A stretch of 64,000 nt of DNA from Blattabacterium cuenoti (GTDB taxonomy: Bacteria; Bacteroidota; Bacteroidia; Flavobacteriales; Blattabacteriaceae), in the NCBI RefSeq assembly GCF_014251235.1, contig NZ_CP059181.1, positions 186,001-250,000 on the forward strand. Reading direction: 5' to 3'. Both the position numbers and the translations under genes were made by a program. Each line of letters opens with the position of its first letter. Positions within the stretch are counted from its first letter, which is position 1. Positions 8,676-17,285 of the stretch are shown here, piece after piece. The notes beneath the pieces were generated by a model that saw only the letters and a list, made by a program, of their open reading frames with translations, made no database searches and had not been told where the DNA came from.

Positions 8676-11186
8676 TTAATTATATTTAAGGATATCAAAT
8701 ACTTTTTCTACAATATTTTCAACTGATGGTTTGGAAAAATAATCTCCATCAGAGCCATAAGGAGGTCTGTGTTCTTTAGCTGTAATTGTAGAAGGAGGAC
8801 TATCTAAATAATAATAACCACCTTGATCTTCCAATATTTTTTGCAAAATAAAGGCGGATGCTCCTCCTGGAACATCTTCGTCAACTACTAGTAATCTATT
8901 TGTTTTTTTTAAACTTTTAACTATATCTTTTTTCAAATCAAAAGGTAATAATGATTGAACATCTATAATTTCAGTATCTATATTTAGATTATATAACTCT
9001 TTACTTGCTTCATGAACAATTCTCCAAGTAGAACCATAAGTTACAATAGTTATATCTTTTCCTATTCTTGTAACTTCTACTATTCCAATAGGTGTTTTAA
9101 ACTCACCAAAGTTGATTGGAACTTTTTCCTTAATTCTATAACCATTTAGACATTCAATAACTATAGCTGGATCATCTCCACTCAATAAAGTGTTATAAAA
9201 ACCTGCAGCTTTTACCATATTTCTTGGAACAAGGATAAAGATTCCTCTTAAATAATTAATAAGTCCACCCATAGGAGAACCAGAATGCCATATTCCTTCT
9301 AATCTGTGTCCTCTTGTTCTAATAATAACAGGAGCCTTTTGCCCTCCTTTTGTTCTATATTGTAAACAAGCAAGATCATCGCTCATTATTTGCAACGCAT
9401 ATAAAATGTAATCGACATACTGTATGTCTACAATAGGACGTAATCCACGCATAGAAAGACCTATTCCTTGGCCAAGAATAGTAGATTCTCGTATACCAGT
9501 ATCAAAAATACGTGATTCTCCATATTTTTTCTGAAGTCCTTCTAAAGATTGATTAACATCTCCTATTTTCCCTACATCTTCTCCAAAGATTAAAAGATCA
9601 GGATATAATTCCAATAATTTGTCGAAATTATCTCTTAAAATAATTCGACCGTCCACTTCTATAATAGAGTGTTTATTATAAATTGGAAGAACCTCTTTAA
9701 CGCTAATTGAAGAATTATCAGATTGACTATGTAAATGTGAAGAATAATTTTCTTGTTCTTTTTCATATGTTTCTTTAAACCATTTTACAAGCTTTTCTTT
9801 TTGATATGAATTTTCATTATAGAGTTTATAAATAGATTTTCTAATAATATGAAAAATTGATCTTTTTGTATGTATATATTGAATATTTAATAATTTATTA
9901 ACATATTTATTGATCCATTTTTTATACGGAAATGTATATTCTAACTCTTTTAAGAAATTAATAGCCTCATTTTTTATTTTTTTTATAGGTTCTTGAAAAG
10001 AATTCCAAGCTATTTCTTTTTCTCGTAAAACATATTCTTTAGCTTCTTTTTCTATTTTTTCTAAAGAATTTATATCTGCTATATTATCTAGTTTTAGACT
10101 TCCTTCTGTTTTAAACTTAAGGTTTAAAATCCAATCTCTAAATTTTTTTATTCCATCGTTTTTCATTTCCCATTCCAAACGTTCTTTCGATTTATATCTT
10201 TCATGAGATGAAGATGTAGAATGTCCTTGTGGTTGAGTTAAATTTGTAACATGTATAACTACAGGAACATGTTCCCCACGAGCAACTTTATCTGCTTTAA
10301 AATACGTTTTTATAAGATCCATATAACTAGATCCATTAACACGAAATATTTCTATTCCATTTTCTTTTTTGGTTCTCTGAAATCCTAATAAAAGATCACT
10401 TAAATTCTTTTTCGAAAATTGATACTTATTAGAAACAGAGATCCCATATTCATCATCCCAAATAGACAAAATAATAGGTATTTGTAAAACAGAAGCGGCA
10501 TTTACAGTTTCCCAAAATAATCCTTCAGAAATACTGGCGTTCCCAATAGTTCCAAAAGCTACTTCATTTCCCTTATGAGAAAATATTTTATGTGTTTTTT
10601 CTAAATTCTTAAAATTTTTGTAAATTTTTGAAGCTTGAGCTAGACCTAATAATCTAGGCATTTGAGATGCTGTAGAAGAAATATCTGAACTAGAATTTTT
10701 CTGAAAAATAAGATTCTTCCAACTACCATCATGATTTAAAAAACGTGTACCAAAATGAGAAGTCATCATTCTACCAGAAGAAGAAGGATCTGCTGATAAA
10801 TCAGAATGAGCATATAATTGGGAAAAGAAACTTCTAACACTTAAAACTCCAATAGCCATCATAAAAGTTTGATCTCTATAATATCCAGATCTGAAATCTC
10901 CATTTTTAAAAATCTTAGACATAACTATTTGAGGAATTTCTTTTCCATCTCCGAATATTCCAAATTTAGCTTTTCCATTCAATACTTCTTTTCTCCCCAA
11001 AATACTAGCTTCACGACTAATTCTTGCTAGTTTATAGTCATTTAAAATTATTTTTTGAAAATAAAAAGAACTATTATACTTATTATTAATAATAAGATTA
11101 TTAAGATCTAATATTTCATCACTTTGATTCATAATCTTTTTGATATTATTCATTTCATGAATAAAAATACGGTCATTTTCACTCAT
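8676..11186 (-). CDS. Fused alpha/beta E1 component of a 2-oxo acid dehydrogenase (branched-chain type)
   Basis: Thiamine-diphosphate-dependent E1 in which alpha and beta subunits are one chain of about 836 residues, a form known from Bacteroidetes. The N-terminal half carries the alpha-type region (FGTIGNASISEGLFWE, then DDEYGIS). The C-terminal half is beta-type (IFGEDVGKIGD, DTGIRESTILGQGIG, GGQKAPVIIRTRG). I start at 11186 (MSENDRIF); the upstream in-frame stretch is Phe/Lys/Tyr-rich and would overlap ndk. Adjacent ilvE suggests branched-chain 2-oxo acids as substrate, but pyruvate or 2-oxoglutarate cannot be excluded from the sequence. E2 and E3 are not in the window. An independent pdhB lies at 17.3 kb. 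Confidence 0.88.
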   Translation of the reverse strand: MSENDRIFIHEMNNIKKIMNQSDEILDLNNLIINNKYNSSFYFQKIILNDYKLARISREASILGRKEVLNGKAKFGIFGDGKEIPQIVMSKIFKNGDFRSGYYRDQTFMMAIGVLSVRSFFSQLYAHSDLSADPSSSGRMMTSHFGTRFLNHDGSWKNLIFQKNSSSDISSTASQMPRLLGLAQASKIYKNFKNLEKTHKIFSHKGNEVAFGTIGNASISEGLFWETVNAASVLQIPIILSIWDDEYGISVSNKYQFSKKNLSDLLLGFQRTKKENGIEIFRVNGSSYMDLIKTYFKADKVARGEHVPVVIHVTNLTQPQGHSTSSSHERYKSKERLEWEMKNDGIKKFRDWILNLKFKTEGSLKLDNIADINSLEKIEKEAKEYVLREKEIAWNSFQEPIKKIKNEAINFLKELEYTFPYKKWINKYVNKLLNIQYIHTKRSIFHIIRKSIYKLYNENSYQKEKLVKWFKETYEKEQENYSSHLHSQSDNSSISVKEVLPIYNKHSIIEVDGRIILRDNFDKLLELYPDLLIFGEDVGKIGDVNQSLEGLQKKYGESRIFDTGIRESTILGQGIGLSMRGLRPIVDIQYVDYILYALQIMSDDLACLQYRTKGGQKAPVIIRTRGHRLEGIWHSGSPMGGLINYLRGIFILVPRNMVKAAGFYNTLLSGDDPAIVIECLNGYRIKEKVPINFGEFKTPIGIVEVTRIGKDITIVTYGSTWRIVHEASKELYNLNIDTEIIDVQSLLPFDLKKDIVKSLKKTNRLLVVDEDVPGGASAFILQKILEDQGGYYYLDSPPSTITAKEHRPPYGSDGDYFSKPSVENIVEKVFDILKYN

Positions 11187-11272
11187 GAAATTTATGAACA
11201 ACTTACAATAAGTAAGTTTATATTTGATAAATTGCTTAAAAAAAAAGAAAATGAAATATGATCTGTAATAAA

Positions 11273-11692
11273 ATGATTGGAAAAATAACATTAGCAGTTA
11301 TAAAACCTGATGCAGTTCAAAAAGGATATATAGGACCTATTATCTCTCATATAATTGATGCCGAATTTCATATAAAAGCTATAAAAACTACAGATTTATC
11401 CAAGAGTTCTGCTAAAATATTTTATGAAAAACATAGAGAAAATTCATATTTTCATTCTTTAATAGAATTTATGTCATCTGGACCAATAGTAACCATTCTT
11501 TTAGAAAAAGAAAATGCAGTGGAAGATTTTAGAAAATTAATTGGATACAGAGATCCAATTCACGCACAAAATGGAACGATACGTAAATTGTATGCAAGTT
11601 CTTTAGAGAAGAACGCAATTCATGGATCAGATAGTAATCAGAATGCTTTTAAAGAATGTAATTTTTACTTTTCAAATCAAGAAATTTTATAA
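11273..11692 (+). CDS. ndk: Nucleoside diphosphate kinase
   Basis: Equilibrates NTP and NDP pools by a phosphohistidine ping-pong mechanism. The active-site His is H117 in NAIHGSDS; KPDAVQKGYIG at the N-terminus and RDPIHAQNGTIRKLYA are standard family segments. 139 residues from the Met at 11273 (MIGKITLAVIKPDA); an ATG five codons upstream adds MICNK, which is not family-like. It is divergent from the E1 dehydrogenase gene with 86 bases between the chosen starts, and is followed by lemA after 14 bases. Confidence 0.96.
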   Translation: MIGKITLAVIKPDAVQKGYIGPIISHIIDAEFHIKAIKTTDLSKSSAKIFYEKHRENSYFHSLIEFMSSGPIVTILLEKENAVEDFRKLIGYRDPIHAQNGTIRKLYASSLEKNAIHGSDSNQNAFKECNFYFSNQEIL

Positions 11693-11706
11693 TTTTTAAA
11701 TAAAAA

Positions 11707-12309
11707 ATGAAAAAAAGTTTTTTAATATCTATTTATGCTATACTAATCTTTATTACTCTTATCATTTTTTGGATAATAGGAACATATAATAAACTAGTTA
11801 AATTAAATGAAAATGTAAAAACACAATGGAGTAAAGTAGAAAATGTTTATCAAAGAAGAATAGACTTAATTCCAAACCTAATACAAACGGTAAAAGGTTC
11901 TGCTGATTTTGAAAAAAAGACATTAACTCAAATAGTAGAAGCCAGAAGCAAAGCTACATCAATAAATATAAATCCAAATAACCTAAATCAAAATCAAATA
12001 AATAAATTTCAGAAAGCACAAGAAAGTTTATCTAATTCTATGAATAAACTATTATTAGTTATAGAAAATTATCCTTCTTTAAAATCAACACAAAATTTTT
12101 ATGAATTTCAAAATCAATTAGAAGGAACTGAAAACCGTATTAATGTAGAAAGAAATCGTTTTAATGATGAAGTCAACCTTTTTAATATTGATAGAAATAA
12201 ATTTCCAAAAATTATCATAGCAAATTTTTTTACTCAATTCAAAGAAAAAGGATATTTCAAATCTCAAAAAGAATCAGAAAAAACACCAATTGTGAATTTT
12301 ACCGATTAG
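11707..12309 (+). CDS. lemA: LemA family protein
   Basis: Small membrane-anchored helical protein of unknown biochemical function. One N-terminal transmembrane segment (about residues 5-25) is followed by the family block YNKLVKLNENVKTQWSKVEN, then RRIDLIPNLIQTVKG and a long helical domain with GTENRINVERNRFND. 200 residues, normal length. It is 12 bases upstream of a TPM-domain gene; LemA-TPM pairs are a recurrent arrangement in Bacteroidetes. The cytoplasmic or periplasmic orientation cannot be told from the sequence. Confidence 0.92.
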   Translation: MKKSFLISIYAILIFITLIIFWIIGTYNKLVKLNENVKTQWSKVENVYQRRIDLIPNLIQTVKGSADFEKKTLTQIVEARSKATSININPNNLNQNQINKFQKAQESLSNSMNKLLLVIENYPSLKSTQNFYEFQNQLEGTENRINVERNRFNDEVNLFNIDRNKFPKIIIANFFTQFKEKGYFKSQKESEKTPIVNFTD

Positions 12310-12321
12310 AAAAATTATAGA

Positions 12322-13095
12322 ATGATCATCAAAGAATTTTTACCTAAGATGAAGAATATTATAGTGACAATTCAGTTTTTATTTTTATTTAGTTTAATAT
12401 TTTTTACAAATTCAGTAAAAGGACAATTTAATATACCAAATAAACCAAAAAAAATATATCCCGTTAATGATTATGTAGGAATATTATCCGAAACGCAAAT
12501 CAATCAATTGAATAAAAAGCTTATTCAATATCATAAAAAAACATCTACAGAAATTATAATTTCTATTATTCAAGATTTACGTGGAGAAGATCCAAATTAT
12601 TTAGCTTCTAAATGGGGTAATAAATGGGGAATTGGAAAAACATATAAAAATAATGGAATAATTGTATTATTATCTATAAATGACAAAAAGATATCCATCC
12701 AAAATGGATATGGAATAGAACCATATGTTACTGATTTTTCAACCAAAAGAATTATACAAAAAATAACACCTTTATTAAAAAATAATCTTTATTACAAAGC
12801 AATAGATTTAAGTATAAAAGAAGTATTTAAAATCATGAAAAATGAATATGAAAATAAAAAAGTAAAAAATAATTTTCACAAAAAAAATTGGATATTTTAT
12901 TTTTCTTTTATTCTACTTCTTTTATTTTTTTTTTATCAAAAACAAGGAATAGAACCTTCATTATTTAATCCTTTATTTCTTTCAAATATGTTCTTTTGGA
13001 ATAAAAATTTTGATAATCAGGAAGAAAATGATTTTGATGAATTTGGAGAAGGTGGTGGAAATTTTGGAGGAGGTGGATCTAGTGGAGGCTGGTAA
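12322..13095 (+). CDS. TPM-domain protein with signal peptide and glycine-rich tail
   Basis: YgcG/TPM_phosphatase-family envelope protein. A signal-peptide-like N-terminus (hydrophobic FLFLFSLIFF ending near SVKGQ) precedes the TPM domain: NDYVGILSE, KKTSTEIIISII, WGIGKTYKNNGIIVLLS, and NGYGIEPYVTD. A second hydrophobic segment (WIFYFSFILLLLFFFY) follows, and the tail is acidic then Gly-rich, ending in GGGGSSGGW. About 257 residues. The start could also be the ATG at 12349 (MKNIIVTI), which gives a more compact signal peptide. Family function is unsettled; pairing with lemA suggests a joint envelope role. Confidence 0.87.
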   Translation: MIIKEFLPKMKNIIVTIQFLFLFSLIFFTNSVKGQFNIPNKPKKIYPVNDYVGILSETQINQLNKKLIQYHKKTSTEIIISIIQDLRGEDPNYLASKWGNKWGIGKTYKNNGIIVLLSINDKKISIQNGYGIEPYVTDFSTKRIIQKITPLLKNNLYYKAIDLSIKEVFKIMKNEYENKKVKNNFHKKNWIFYFSFILLLLFFFYQKQGIEPSLFNPLFLSNMFFWNKNFDNQEENDFDEFGEGGGNFGGGGSSGGW

Positions 13096-13099
13096 TAAT

Positions 13100-15757
13100 T
13101 TAATTAATAAATTTCTTTTTATTCAATAAAATATCCTCGAAATAAGATATTTTTTTCAAAGTATCATTTTCTTTTTTTTTCTCTTTTAACAAAATGGACT
13201 TTGGTACGGATTTTAAATATTGGTCATTACGTAAATTTTTACGTATAAAAGACAATAAATTATGAAGATACTTTATTTTTTTCTCTATATTAGAAATATT
13301 TATTTCTACAGAAGAAATTTTTTGATCTAAAAATAAAAAATATCTATCTGTCCCTAAGAAAAAGTAAAATAACTGTTTTTTTTCTTTCGGCTCTTTTGAA
13401 AGAAAATGAATTTTAGATATATTTTCCAATTTTAATATCACAGGATAAAATTCTTTTTCTTCTTCTTTCATGGAAAAGAAAATTAAACTTTCTTTATAAG
13501 GAATATGTATTTTATTTCGTATAAAACGTATTTTAGATATAATTTGAATAACTCTTTCAAAAGAAATTAATATATTTTTATCATAAGATTTTTGTTTAGG
13601 CCAAGAAGATATAATTAAAGCTTCTCCATTTTTTCTCTTCCTAAGAAGTGTCCAAATTTTTTCTGAAATGAAAGGAATATAAGGATGTAATAACTTTAAT
13701 AAGTTTTCGAACCATTTAATGGTTTTTAAATACACATTTTCTGATATCTCCTTTTTACCATGAGGTGGTTTAACTATTTCGAGAAAAATTGAACAAAAAT
13801 CATTCCAAACTAATTTATATATTATCATCAATGATTCATCCAATTTATATTTACGTATATTGTTTTCAAAAGTTTCTAAAACAGAGTAAAAACGATTTTC
13901 AAACCATAAAATTGCTTTCCCAGACGCTTCAGGAATAGCCTTTTTTTCTTCTATTTTCCAACTTTTTATTAAACGGAAAGCATTCCATATTTTATTTAAA
14001 AAATTTCTTCCTTGTAAACATATCTTTTCATCAAAATGAAAATCTTTTCCAGCACTAGAGAACATCATGATGCCCATTCGAACAGAATCTGCCCCATATT
14101 TATCAATTAATTCTACAAAATTTTGAGAATTTTCTAATGACTTAGATATTTTTTTATTTTCATCATCTCTTAAAATTCCAGTAAAATAAACATTTTTAAA
14201 TGGTTTGTTTTTACGAAAAAAATATCCAGCCATAATCATACGTGCAACCCAAAAAAATAAAATATCCGAACCGGTTACCAGATTTTCAGTAGGATAATAA
14301 TAAGATATTTCTTTACTGTTTGGTTTATAAAATCCATCAAATACAGATATAGGTAAAATCCAAGAAGAAAACCAGGTATCTAAAACATCTGAATCTTGTC
14401 TAATTTTATCTAAAGTTAAATTTTCATTTTTACTTTTATTTTTTGCTTGTTCTAAGGCTTCTTCTATATTAGAAGCTACGACGAAATCATTTATATGATT
14501 ACCATAATAATAAACAGGAAGACGATGTCCCCACCATAATTGTCTAGATATATTCCAATCACGAATTTTATTCATCCATTGATAATATACTTTTTTAAAA
14601 GTATTTGGATAAAAGTTTATTTCTCCATTCTTAACTGCATTTATTGCATAGAAAGACATTTTTTTTGTTTTTAAAAACCATTGTAAAGACATTTTTTTTT
14701 CTACAACAGATTTCGTTCTTTCTGAAAAACCAATTTTATGTTGAATATTTTCTACTTTTTCTATATATCCCAATGAAGATAATTCTTTTATTACTTTTTT
14801 TCTCACTTTAAAGCGATCCATCCCTTGATAATGAAGTCCTTTATCATTCAGAGTAGCATCATCATTAAAAATGTTTATTATTTTTAAGTTGTATTTTTCA
14901 GATAGTATTTTATCATCCTCATTGTGAGCTGGAGTTATTTTTAAACATCCCGATCCAAAAGAAGGATCTACATAAGAATCTTGAATAATGGGAATAATCC
15001 TATTTACTATAGGAATAACAGCCTCTTTATTTTTGAAATGAAAAAAACGAAAATCATTTGGATGAAAACAAATAGCAGAATCCCCAAATACAGTTTCTGG
15101 ACGAGTAGTTGCTATAGTAATACTATATTTTTCTCCTACTATTGGGTATTTAATATAAAATAGTTTGTCCTTCTTTTCTTCATAAAAAACTTCTTCATCA
15201 GATATTGTTGTTTTTGCTACTGTATCCCAATTAACTATACGATAACCTCTATATATATATCCCATTTTATATAAATCTATAAAAATTTTTTTTACAGATT
15301 TAGATAGTTTTTCATCCATTGTAAATTGAATACGATTCCAATCACAAGAACAACCTAATTTTTTTAATTGTTGAAAAATAATATTCTGATGTTTATCAGA
15401 CCATTCATATACGTATGATAAAAATTTATTCCTTCCTATAAGAGTTTTGGATATTCCTCTTTGTTTTAATTGGTGAACAATTTTAGCTTCTGTAGCAATA
15501 GAAGCATGATCTGTTCCAGGAATCCAACAAGCATTATATCCCTTCATTCTTGCGTACCTAATTAAGACATCCTGTATAGTATTATTTAACAGATGTCCTA
15601 TATGTAAAATTCCAGTTATGTTAGGAGGAGGCATTAATATCGTATAAGATTTCTTTTTTTCCTCTGGAAAAGAAAAAAAATAACCACCCTTCATCCAATA
15701 ATGATAAATTTTTTCTTCTACAAATTTTGGATCATATTTAATTGGAATAATATCCAT
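13100..15757 (-). CDS. valS: Valyl-tRNA synthetase
   Basis: Class I synthetase charging tRNA-Val. The signature PPPNITGILHIGH places HIGH at 52-55; IPGTDHASIATEAK follows, the CP1 editing domain contains TTRPETVFGDSAI, and KISKS lies near residue 535. The C-terminal anticodon domain and a Lys-rich coiled-coil tail complete 885 residues, full length. Its end is 4 bases from the end of the convergent TPM gene. Unlike thrS in this window, the editing domain is retained. Confidence 0.97.
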   Translation of the reverse strand: MDIIPIKYDPKFVEEKIYHYWMKGGYFFSFPEEKKKSYTILMPPPNITGILHIGHLLNNTIQDVLIRYARMKGYNACWIPGTDHASIATEAKIVHQLKQRGISKTLIGRNKFLSYVYEWSDKHQNIIFQQLKKLGCSCDWNRIQFTMDEKLSKSVKKIFIDLYKMGYIYRGYRIVNWDTVAKTTISDEEVFYEEKKDKLFYIKYPIVGEKYSITIATTRPETVFGDSAICFHPNDFRFFHFKNKEAVIPIVNRIIPIIQDSYVDPSFGSGCLKITPAHNEDDKILSEKYNLKIINIFNDDATLNDKGLHYQGMDRFKVRKKVIKELSSLGYIEKVENIQHKIGFSERTKSVVEKKMSLQWFLKTKKMSFYAINAVKNGEINFYPNTFKKVYYQWMNKIRDWNISRQLWWGHRLPVYYYGNHINDFVVASNIEEALEQAKNKSKNENLTLDKIRQDSDVLDTWFSSWILPISVFDGFYKPNSKEISYYYPTENLVTGSDILFFWVARMIMAGYFFRKNKPFKNVYFTGILRDDENKKISKSLENSQNFVELIDKYGADSVRMGIMMFSSAGKDFHFDEKICLQGRNFLNKIWNAFRLIKSWKIEEKKAIPEASGKAILWFENRFYSVLETFENNIRKYKLDESLMIIYKLVWNDFCSIFLEIVKPPHGKKEISENVYLKTIKWFENLLKLLHPYIPFISEKIWTLLRKRKNGEALIISSWPKQKSYDKNILISFERVIQIISKIRFIRNKIHIPYKESLIFFSMKEEEKEFYPVILKLENISKIHFLSKEPKEKKQLFYFFLGTDRYFLFLDQKISSVEINISNIEKKIKYLHNLLSFIRKNLRNDQYLKSVPKSILLKEKKKENDTLKKISYFEDILLNKKKFIN

Positions 15758-15792
15758 ACTTATTTAATAATATATAAAAAATTGAAATATAA

Positions 15793-16311
15793 ATGAAATT
15801 TATACTTATTTCAGCAGTATCTACCAATGGTTATATAGGAAAAAATAATAAATTGATGTGGTATTTACCTAACGATTTAAAACATTTTAAGAAAATAACA
15901 TATGGAGAAACAGTTCTTATGGGAAGAAAGACTTTTGAATCTATTGGAAAGATACTCCCTGGAAGAAGGAATATTATATTAACAAAAAAAAAAAAAATTA
16001 TTTATTTAGAATTAAATAAAAAGAGTAAAAATACTAAAATTTTATCTTCTTTAAAAGAAGTTTTTAGTTTGAAAAACTATGAAAAAATATTTGTTATAGG
16101 AGGTCAAAAAATTTATGAATCTATGATAGATAAAGCAGAAAAAATAGAATTGACTCTGGTTCATAAAAAATTTTATGGGGATAAAAAATTTCCAAAAATA
16201 GATCCAAAAAATTGGGAAAAAAAACATGAAATCCTATTCAAAAAGGATAAAAACCATTCATATGATTACAGTTTTATTCGATATGAAAGAAAAAAAACAA
16301 GAATAAAATGA
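15793..16311 (+). CDS. folA: Dihydrofolate reductase with a 14-A homopolymer in the coding region
   Basis: NADPH-dependent reduction of dihydrofolate to tetrahydrofolate. Family motifs are present: SAVSTNGYIGKNNKLMWYLPNDLKHF with the catalytic acidic residue D28, VLMGRKTFESIG, LPGRRNIILT, and FVIGGQKIYE. 172 residues, normal. Right after IILT the gene holds an uninterrupted run of 14 A (15984-15997) coding mostly Lys; the frame is intact at this length. It is divergent from valS by 35 bases and its stop is 1 base from the convergent gene end. Confidence 0.95.
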   Translation: MKFILISAVSTNGYIGKNNKLMWYLPNDLKHFKKITYGETVLMGRKTFESIGKILPGRRNIILTKKKKIIYLELNKKSKNTKILSSLKEVFSLKNYEKIFVIGGQKIYESMIDKAEKIELTLVHKKFYGDKKFPKIDPKNWEKKHEILFKKDKNHSYDYSFIRYERKKTRIK

Positions 16312-16312
16312 A

Positions 16313-16969
16313 TTATTCTCTTCTATCTAATTCTTTTTTTATTTTTGCGGCAAGTTCATAGCATTCATTCACTACTGCATGATTTAATAAAATATTAAGA
16401 TCTTTTTCTGTCATATTTTCTAAATCTTGTTCACTTTTTTCTTTTTTTAATAAAATGGTATTATTATCCATTTCTTCTTCTAAGACGTACGTATTATTTT
16501 CTTTTTTATCTTTCATTTTTTTATCAAAGGAAATTCCATTTTCAAAATAAATACCAGCTTTATCAAAAATATCTTTTGTCGTATAAATAGGAGCTTTAAA
16601 TCTGACAGCTAATGCAACTGCATCGGATGTTTTAGAATCTATTTTATGTTCTTTTTTATCTTCATCAGAATTATTTGTTTCGAATAAAATATAAGAAAAA
16701 AATATACCATTTACTAATTTGTATATTACCACAGCCTTTAAATTAATATGAAAAAGTCTTGCAAAGGTCAGAAATATATCATGCGTGAAAGATCGAGTTG
16801 TATCTCTTCTTCCTCCTAAAGCATAAGCTATAGATTGAGCTTGTAAACTTTCAATTATAATAGGAAGTTTGATTCTTCCAGATTCTTCCTCTAACAATAG
16901 AACATATATTCCAGATTGAATTTGACTTAAGGATATTCCACGTATAGCTAATCTGATTAGTTTTTCCAT
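16313..16969 (-). CDS. Bifunctional nuclease family protein (DUF151) with C-terminal UvrB/UvrC-like motif
   Basis: Bacteroidetes-type DUF151 protein. The core runs from MEKLIRLAIRGISLSQ through VLLLEEESGRIKLPIIIES, AQSIAYAL, and the segment SKTSDAVALAVRFKAPIYTT. An acidic/Lys-rich linker leads to a C-terminal helical pair (EKDLNILLNHAVVNECYELAAKIKKEL) resembling the UVR motif. About 218 residues from the Met at 16969; the first in-frame ATG (17002) adds 11 non-family residues. Family members have been reported to have nuclease activity, but the physiological role here is not known. Confidence 0.85.
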   Translation of the reverse strand: MEKLIRLAIRGISLSQIQSGIYVLLLEEESGRIKLPIIIESLQAQSIAYALGGRRDTTRSFTHDIFLTFARLFHINLKAVVIYKLVNGIFFSYILFETNNSDEDKKEHKIDSKTSDAVALAVRFKAPIYTTKDIFDKAGIYFENGISFDKKMKDKKENNTYVLEEEMDNNTILLKKEKSEQDLENMTEKDLNILLNHAVVNECYELAAKIKKELDRRE

Positions 16970-16999
16970 AAATATATTATGATATCTTATGCCACTTTT

Positions 17000-17007
17000 C
17001 AAATATA
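17000..17007 (-). promoter_or_regulatory. Possible Bacteroidetes -7 promoter box for the DUF151 gene
   Basis: Minus-strand TATATTTG fits the Bacteroidetes TAnnTTTG consensus and lies 31-38 bases upstream of the chosen start at 16969. I did not find a convincing -33 TTTG partner at the expected distance, so chance occurrence in AT-rich DNA is quite possible. Confidence 0.3.
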
Positions 17008-17085
17008 CTAAAAATTTGAAAGTTAATTTTATGAATTATTCATTATTAAAAAAATAATAGATAACTCTATCCATAGATGTTAGAA

Positions 17086-17111
17086 TAATTTTTTTCTTCA
17101 GAAAAAAATTA
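17086..17111. repeat. Perfect 12-base inverted repeat
   Basis: Arms TAATTTTTTTCT (17086-17097) and AGAAAAAAATTA (17100-17111) flank a 2-base centre TC. No U-rich tail follows on either strand, so it looks more like an operator-type palindrome or cruciform than a terminator. It lies between two divergent genes. Confidence 0.45.
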
Positions 17112-17203
17112 AGATTAGGATAGTTTAGAATAATATAATATGAAGATAGGAAAAGACTCAAAATACTTATATATAAAAATAAAAATTATTAGCAACATAT
17201 TTA

Positions 17204-17211
17204 TATCTTTG
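17204..17211 (+). promoter_or_regulatory. Possible Bacteroidetes -7 promoter box for pdhB
   Basis: TATCTTTG matches the TAnnTTTG consensus 75 bases upstream of the chosen pdhB start. The -33 element is not obvious. The match to a short consensus in AT-rich DNA gives only modest support. Confidence 0.35.
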
Positions 17212-17285
17212 ACATCTGTTATTATATAATTGAATCATCATAATCGTATTTCTATTCTATTTATCAAACATTGTATAAAACAATA

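Larger units (their letters stand above)
16970..17285. other. Divergent intergenic region between the DUF151 gene and pdhB
   Basis: 316 bases without a recognisable gene, extremely AT-rich. It contains two sequences matching the Bacteroidetes -7 box (17000-17007 facing left, 17204-17211 facing right) and a perfect 12-base inverted repeat at 17086-17111. No tRNA or structured RNA was recognised. It most likely houses the promoters of both flanking genes. Confidence 0.6.

Noticed and set aside
17271-17285. TTG at 17271 as the pdhB start
   Set aside because: The ATG at 17286 gives the family-like start MKEKTFREV; the extra MYKTI has no support.
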